Shown: in pieces, positions 15,353 through 17,358 of the stretch | Layout: every line of letters begins with the position of its first letter | Numbering within the stretch: the stretch's first letter is position 1 | Assembly (NCBI GenBank): GCA_023393825.1 | Contig: JAEXBW010000130.1 | Coordinates: forward strand, 1 to 17,358 | Source: Elusimicrobiota bacterium | GTDB lineage: Bacteria; Elusimicrobiota; Elusimicrobia; Elusimicrobiales; Elusimicrobiaceae | Direction: 5' to 3' | Length of the DNA: 17,358 nucleotides | Notes under the pieces: generated by a model | What the model saw: the letters and a program-made list of their open reading frames with translations, nothing else | What the model was told of the DNA's origin: nothing | Database searches by the model: none | Program-made: the position numbers and the translations under genes

Positions 15353-15910
15353 ATGAAAGCTATAAAGAAAAGTTTATTTAACAGAAAAGGGCAGGCAACG
15401 ACGGAAGTCGTGCTGTTGTTCCCGATATTCTTTATTTTGGCTTTATTTGTTATTAAGATATACGGACTGTTGGTGGTTGTGCAAAAAACGGAAATAGCTT
15501 CTTTTTACGCCGCCAAAAGATGGCAGTTGGAAAGCCACCGCGCCTTGCAGTATGTTCAAGGGTGGGACGAAGGATTTTTAAAAAGAGATATAGAAAAGAA
15601 AGTGCAGGAATACATAGGTATGAATAATTCCTCTATGCGTAAATTCCTTTCTTTAAGAAGAGTTACTTTTGAAGTCGAACGCACCAATGTTTGGAATATA
15701 GTAAAAATTCGCGTAAGCACATATCCGCCCAACATTCCGTTTTTGTGCGCGTATGATAAAAGGGAAGTATGCAAACAGCCTTACGGCGACGCGTGTATGC
15801 GCGGGTTCAATTTTATTTGTGAGTCTGGCGGAAATATTGAAGTTATAAAAAATGTACCCAACAGGGACAGGCCCATATCTTTCGTATTGCCTATGTCCCA
15901 GGCTAAATAG
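15353..15910 (+). CDS. TadE-like pseudopilin with evenly spaced cysteines
   Basis: The frame is open from 15305, but the ATG at 15353 (2 bases after the previous stop) is preferred because it puts the signal at the usual distance. This gives 185 residues. A basic leader (to K12) leads to G13|Q14-A-T-T-E18, a class III prepilin site with Glu at mature +5, then a helix (19-43, VVLLFPIFFILALFVIKIYGLL). The exported domain ends with a strand (about 113-124, VWNIVKIRVSTY) followed by C132, C140, C148 and C156, each exactly eight residues apart. The layout is that of TadE minor pilins. Leader and cleavage site align position for position with the 54-residue pilin upstream (G13, E18). AAGG at 15334-15337 is a weak ribosome binding site. 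Confidence 0.83.
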   Translation: MKAIKKSLFNRKGQATTEVVLLFPIFFILALFVIKIYGLLVVVQKTEIASFYAAKRWQLESHRALQYVQGWDEGFLKRDIEKKVQEYIGMNNSSMRKFLSLRRVTFEVERTNVWNIVKIRVSTYPPNIPFLCAYDKREVCKQPYGDACMRGFNFICESGGNIEVIKNVPNRDRPISFVLPMSQAK

Positions 15911-15944
15911 GTAATTTAGCCCTAAAGTTTGTTAGGCCCTTTAG
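15901..15944 (+). terminator. Double hairpin at the end of the pilin operon, possible terminator
   Basis: A perfect 8-base repeat, GGCTAAAT (15901-15908) and ATTTAGCC (15914-15921) with a 5-base loop, spans the TadE-like stop codon. A second short stem follows, CTAAAG (15922-15927) with CTTTAG (15939-15944). Neither has a good T run, so this may stabilise the 3' end rather than terminate. It sits just before a strong promoter, where an operon end is expected. Confidence 0.45.
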
Positions 15945-15947
15945 CAC

Positions 15948-15976
15948 TTGACAAATAAGGTATTGATAGATATACT
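15948..15976 (+). promoter_or_regulatory. Strong sigma70-type promoter
   Basis: TTGACA (15948-15953, 6/6) is separated by exactly 17 bases from TATACT (15971-15976, 5/6). Predicted start of transcription is near 15983. It drives the structured leader and the gene at 16115, and is by far the best promoter match noted in this window. Confidence 0.85.
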
Positions 15977-15982
15977 ACTATT

Positions 15983-16071
15983 AGGTGCAAGCTAAGCATC
16001 TTGCTAAAAGCTCCGTGTATGAGCGGCCCCATATAGAATGGGGGGCCGGGTCAGCAGGAGCAAAGTTTTTT
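15983..16071 (+). ncRNA. Structured leader or small RNA upstream of the gene at 16115
   Basis: About 90 bases between the promoter and a T run. Hairpin 1 is GCAAG (15987-15991) with CTTGC (16000-16004), 8-base loop. Hairpin 2 is long and interrupted: GCTCC (16010-16014) with GGAGC (16057-16061), TGA (16020-16022) with TCA (16051-16053), and CGGCCCCAT (16024-16032) with ATGGGGGGCCG (16038-16048, two extra G). CAAAG and six T's (16066-16071) follow, so the second hairpin could act as a terminator or attenuator. No known riboswitch consensus (c-di-GMP I or II, SAM, TPP, cobalamin, preQ1, glycine) nor SRP, 6S or tmRNA signature was recognised. It may be an independent small RNA ending near 16071, or a leader controlling the membrane protein downstream. 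Confidence 0.5.
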
Positions 16072-16100
16072 GTTATATGGTATGCGCTTTGAGGATAGAT

Positions 16101-16106
16101 AAGGAG
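16101..16106 (+). promoter_or_regulatory. Ribosome binding site of the gene at 16115
   Basis: AAGGAG lies 8 bases before the ATG at 16115, outside the leader hairpins, so translation should not be blocked by them directly. Confidence 0.75.
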
Positions 16107-16114
16107 AGTTTTTT

Positions 16115-17155
16115 ATGTCGCTTATAATTAAATCAGGGGAAAATAAAAAGCAGACTAATAAACAAGCCTATACATGGGCAGCGTGCATATTGGTATCGGT
16201 TTTCTTAGTTTCAATAGCGGTGCCTTTAATGGGAACAAAAAAGGAACAATCAGGGCAGGACTATAAAGAAAGAGCTTATGATTTGGCGCAACTTCCTTTT
16301 TCTAACGACGAAGCAACAGACGCTCTTTTGTTCTCTGACAAATATCAGGACATAGGTAAAAAAGATTTAATAGGCACATTGTTTTCTAAAGAAGATAAAG
16401 AGAAACGCCAACAAGAAGACAAAGTAAGCGGAGTGCCTGCGGCCCCAGATGCAGAATATAAAGAGGCCGAGATACAAAAAGAAAATATAGCCAGAAGACG
16501 CGCAGCGGTAGAAGAAAGACGCGCAGCGGCATCAGCCCCCAATGTTCCTACCAGCACCGGCTCTTTAAGAGCAGGCGGTATGGTTAGCGGCGGCGGTGGT
16601 TCAAGCGGTGTTTCCGCCAATATTTGGAGAAGTGATGATAAAGACAGAGAATCAGGCAGCGCGGCAAGAGGCGGCTCTGGTTTTGACGGCAATAAAGCGC
16701 AGCTTTTAGCCAGTATTAAATCAGGTCGTGGAACAGGCTTTGTTGACGCAACATTGCAAAGCGGTGCGGCGGCTAAAAATAAAAATGCGGAAGGCGCGGC
16801 AGCAGGCGCAATAAACGCTTTCCAAAAAGGCGCAGGCGACAAAAAGGCGGAAGCCGAAACAGATTTAGAAAAGAAAGCCGAAGGCTTAGCTATTGACCCT
16901 GCCGCCTTAGAAGAAAAACTTGCGGGCAATACAATCCCCGCGTTGGAAGACTCGGTAAAAGACAAACTGGAACAGAAGAAAAACGAATTAGATAAAGGCG
17001 GATGCCCAAACGGTATAGCTTCAAGTTGGAAGTGTTTCGGAAGTTTCATTTTGGAAAGAGGTCTTACGATGGTTACTAGTGCAGGACAGTCAGCGCTTAC
17101 AAATAAGTGGGGTGGCTCAAGCTCGACGCCTAAAACAGAGACACCCAAATCGTAG
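16115..17155 (+). CDS. Unrecognised single-pass membrane protein with low-complexity exported region
   Basis: No family was recognised for this 346-residue protein. A basic cytoplasmic N terminus (1-17) and one membrane helix (about 19-39, TWAACILVSVFLVSIAVPLM) are followed by an exported region rich in charged residues, Ala and Gly. It has a charged helix (about 112-138, with a short duplicated RRAA motif), a Gly/Ser stretch (153-166), Ala/Gly/Lys-rich segments (180-260) and a C-terminal part with C297 and C307 (GGCPNG...SWKCFG), ten residues apart. The tail is Ser/Thr/Pro-rich. It resembles extended periplasmic or surface structural proteins and not an enzyme. It has its own strong promoter and structured leader, so it may be made at a different level from the pilus genes. 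Tandem stops (TAG TAA) end it. Confidence 0.72.
   Translation: MSLIIKSGENKKQTNKQAYTWAACILVSVFLVSIAVPLMGTKKEQSGQDYKERAYDLAQLPFSNDEATDALLFSDKYQDIGKKDLIGTLFSKEDKEKRQQEDKVSGVPAAPDAEYKEAEIQKENIARRRAAVEERRAAASAPNVPTSTGSLRAGGMVSGGGGSSGVSANIWRSDDKDRESGSAARGGSGFDGNKAQLLASIKSGRGTGFVDATLQSGAAAKNKNAEGAAAGAINAFQKGAGDKKAEAETDLEKKAEGLAIDPAALEEKLAGNTIPALEDSVKDKLEQKKNELDKGGCPNGIASSWKCFGSFILERGLTMVTSAGQSALTNKWGGSSSTPKTETPKS
16496..16529 (+). repeat. Short direct repeat inside the membrane-protein gene
   Basis: AGACGCGCAGCGG occurs at 16496-16508 and again at 16517-16529, a 21-base period that encodes RRAAVEE then RRAAASA. It is a small in-frame duplication in a predicted charged helix. Confidence 0.7.
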
Positions 17156-17198
17156 TAAAGGATATGGTTTAGCTTAAAGATTTTTAAGGAGTAAAATT

Positions 17199-17358
17199 AT
17201 GAAAAATATATTTAATAAACTCGGCTACATTTCAAGACCGGCCCTTATCGGGACGGCTTTGGGCGTTGCTACTGTTGCCGTCGGTATTGGTATAGTTACC
17301 AATTTCTCGGGCGGAGCTTCACAACCTGCTAAAGGGTTTTCAGGTTCTGCTTTGGAAC
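17199..17358 (+). CDS. Small membrane or exported protein, N-terminal part (cut by right edge)
   Basis: An ATG at 17199 preceded by AAGGAG (17186-17191, 7-base spacing) opens a frame that runs off the window after 53 codons. The product begins MKNIFNKLGYISRP, then a Gly/Ala/Val-rich helix (about 15-34, ALIGTALGVATVAVGIGIVT) and a polar Gly/Ser-rich segment. This could be a signal anchor of an exported protein or a small Flp-like subunit, but no G-xxxx-E prepilin site is seen. It lies 43 bases after the previous stop, in the same direction, and probably shares its transcript. No function is proposed. Confidence 0.65.
   Translation, partial: MKNIFNKLGYISRPALIGTALGVATVAVGIGIVTNFSGGASQPAKGFSGSALE

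Noticed and set aside
15983..16071. c-di-GMP (GEMM) riboswitch or SRP RNA in the leader
   Set aside because: The conserved GEMM core (GCAAAGCC and its tetraloop helix) is absent, and the SRP GGAA tetraloop with its GGAAGCAGC side is not found. A superficial match to GCCGGGT is not enough.
16345..17148. Long reverse-strand open frame (267 codons) opposite the membrane-protein gene
   Set aside because: It mirrors the codon structure of the forward gene, whose Ala/Gly/Lys-rich codons rarely give stops in the opposite frame. It has no convincing ribosome binding site, and its product is Ser/Ala/Pro-rich with no domain.
1..17358. CRISPR array, tRNA, insertion sequence or phage genes
   Set aside because: No spaced direct repeats, cloverleaf candidates, transposase motifs or terminal inverted repeats were seen. 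All intergenic gaps are under about 205 bases and are accounted for above.

Overview
The window is a dense run of genes, all on the + strand, devoted to a Tad (tight adherence, Flp-type) pilus or secretion apparatus of the type IV filament superfamily, with regulators embedded in it. The gene set, the fused and reduced Tad components and the slightly AT-rich base composition suggest an Elusimicrobiota bacterium, perhaps close to Elusimicrobium. That assignment is inference from recognition, not from an alignment. The secretin and the signal peptides indicate a diderm envelope.

Region 1 (1-9075) is the secretion machine. It holds the tail of a TadE-like pseudopilin cut by the left edge, then CpaB, an unusually short secretin (CpaC/RcpA), a single polypeptide fusing a MinD-like TadZ/CpaE ATPase to the TadA/CpaF secretion ATPase, a TadB with an extra exported N-terminal domain, TadC, a six-TPR periplasmic protein and a Cache-HAMP-PAS membrane sensor with no output domain. 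Spacing is tight (4-base overlap, or gaps up to about 30 bases), so most of it is probably one operon. Region 2 (9102-10372) holds a small two-helix membrane protein and an exported thioredoxin-fold protein with only two cysteines. It ends at a clear intrinsic terminator (10396-10430).

Region 3 (10455-14109) is a three-gene signalling cassette: membrane histidine kinase, receiver-histidine kinase hybrid and NarL-type response regulator. The first two overlap by 4 bases. Region 4 (14113-15910) follows the regulator after 3 bases. It encodes a 54-residue Flp-like pilin, a TadG-like protein and a TadE-like pseudopilin with four cysteines spaced exactly eight residues apart. The pilin and the TadE-like protein both carry a G|QxxxE class III prepilin cleavage motif. 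Region 5 (15901-17358) has a 3' hairpin, a textbook sigma70 promoter, a structured leader with a hairpin followed by six T's, an unrecognised single-pass membrane protein and the start of another small membrane protein cut by the right edge.

Proposed working model: the TadZ-TadA fusion powers TadB/TadC, which extrude the Flp pilin and the TadE/TadG pseudopilins through the CpaC secretin aligned by CpaB. The kinase cassette probably controls expression. The thioredoxin-fold protein may form disulfides in the cysteine-paired exported parts. No prepilin peptidase (TadV/CpaA), tRNA, rRNA, CRISPR array or insertion sequence is visible in the window.
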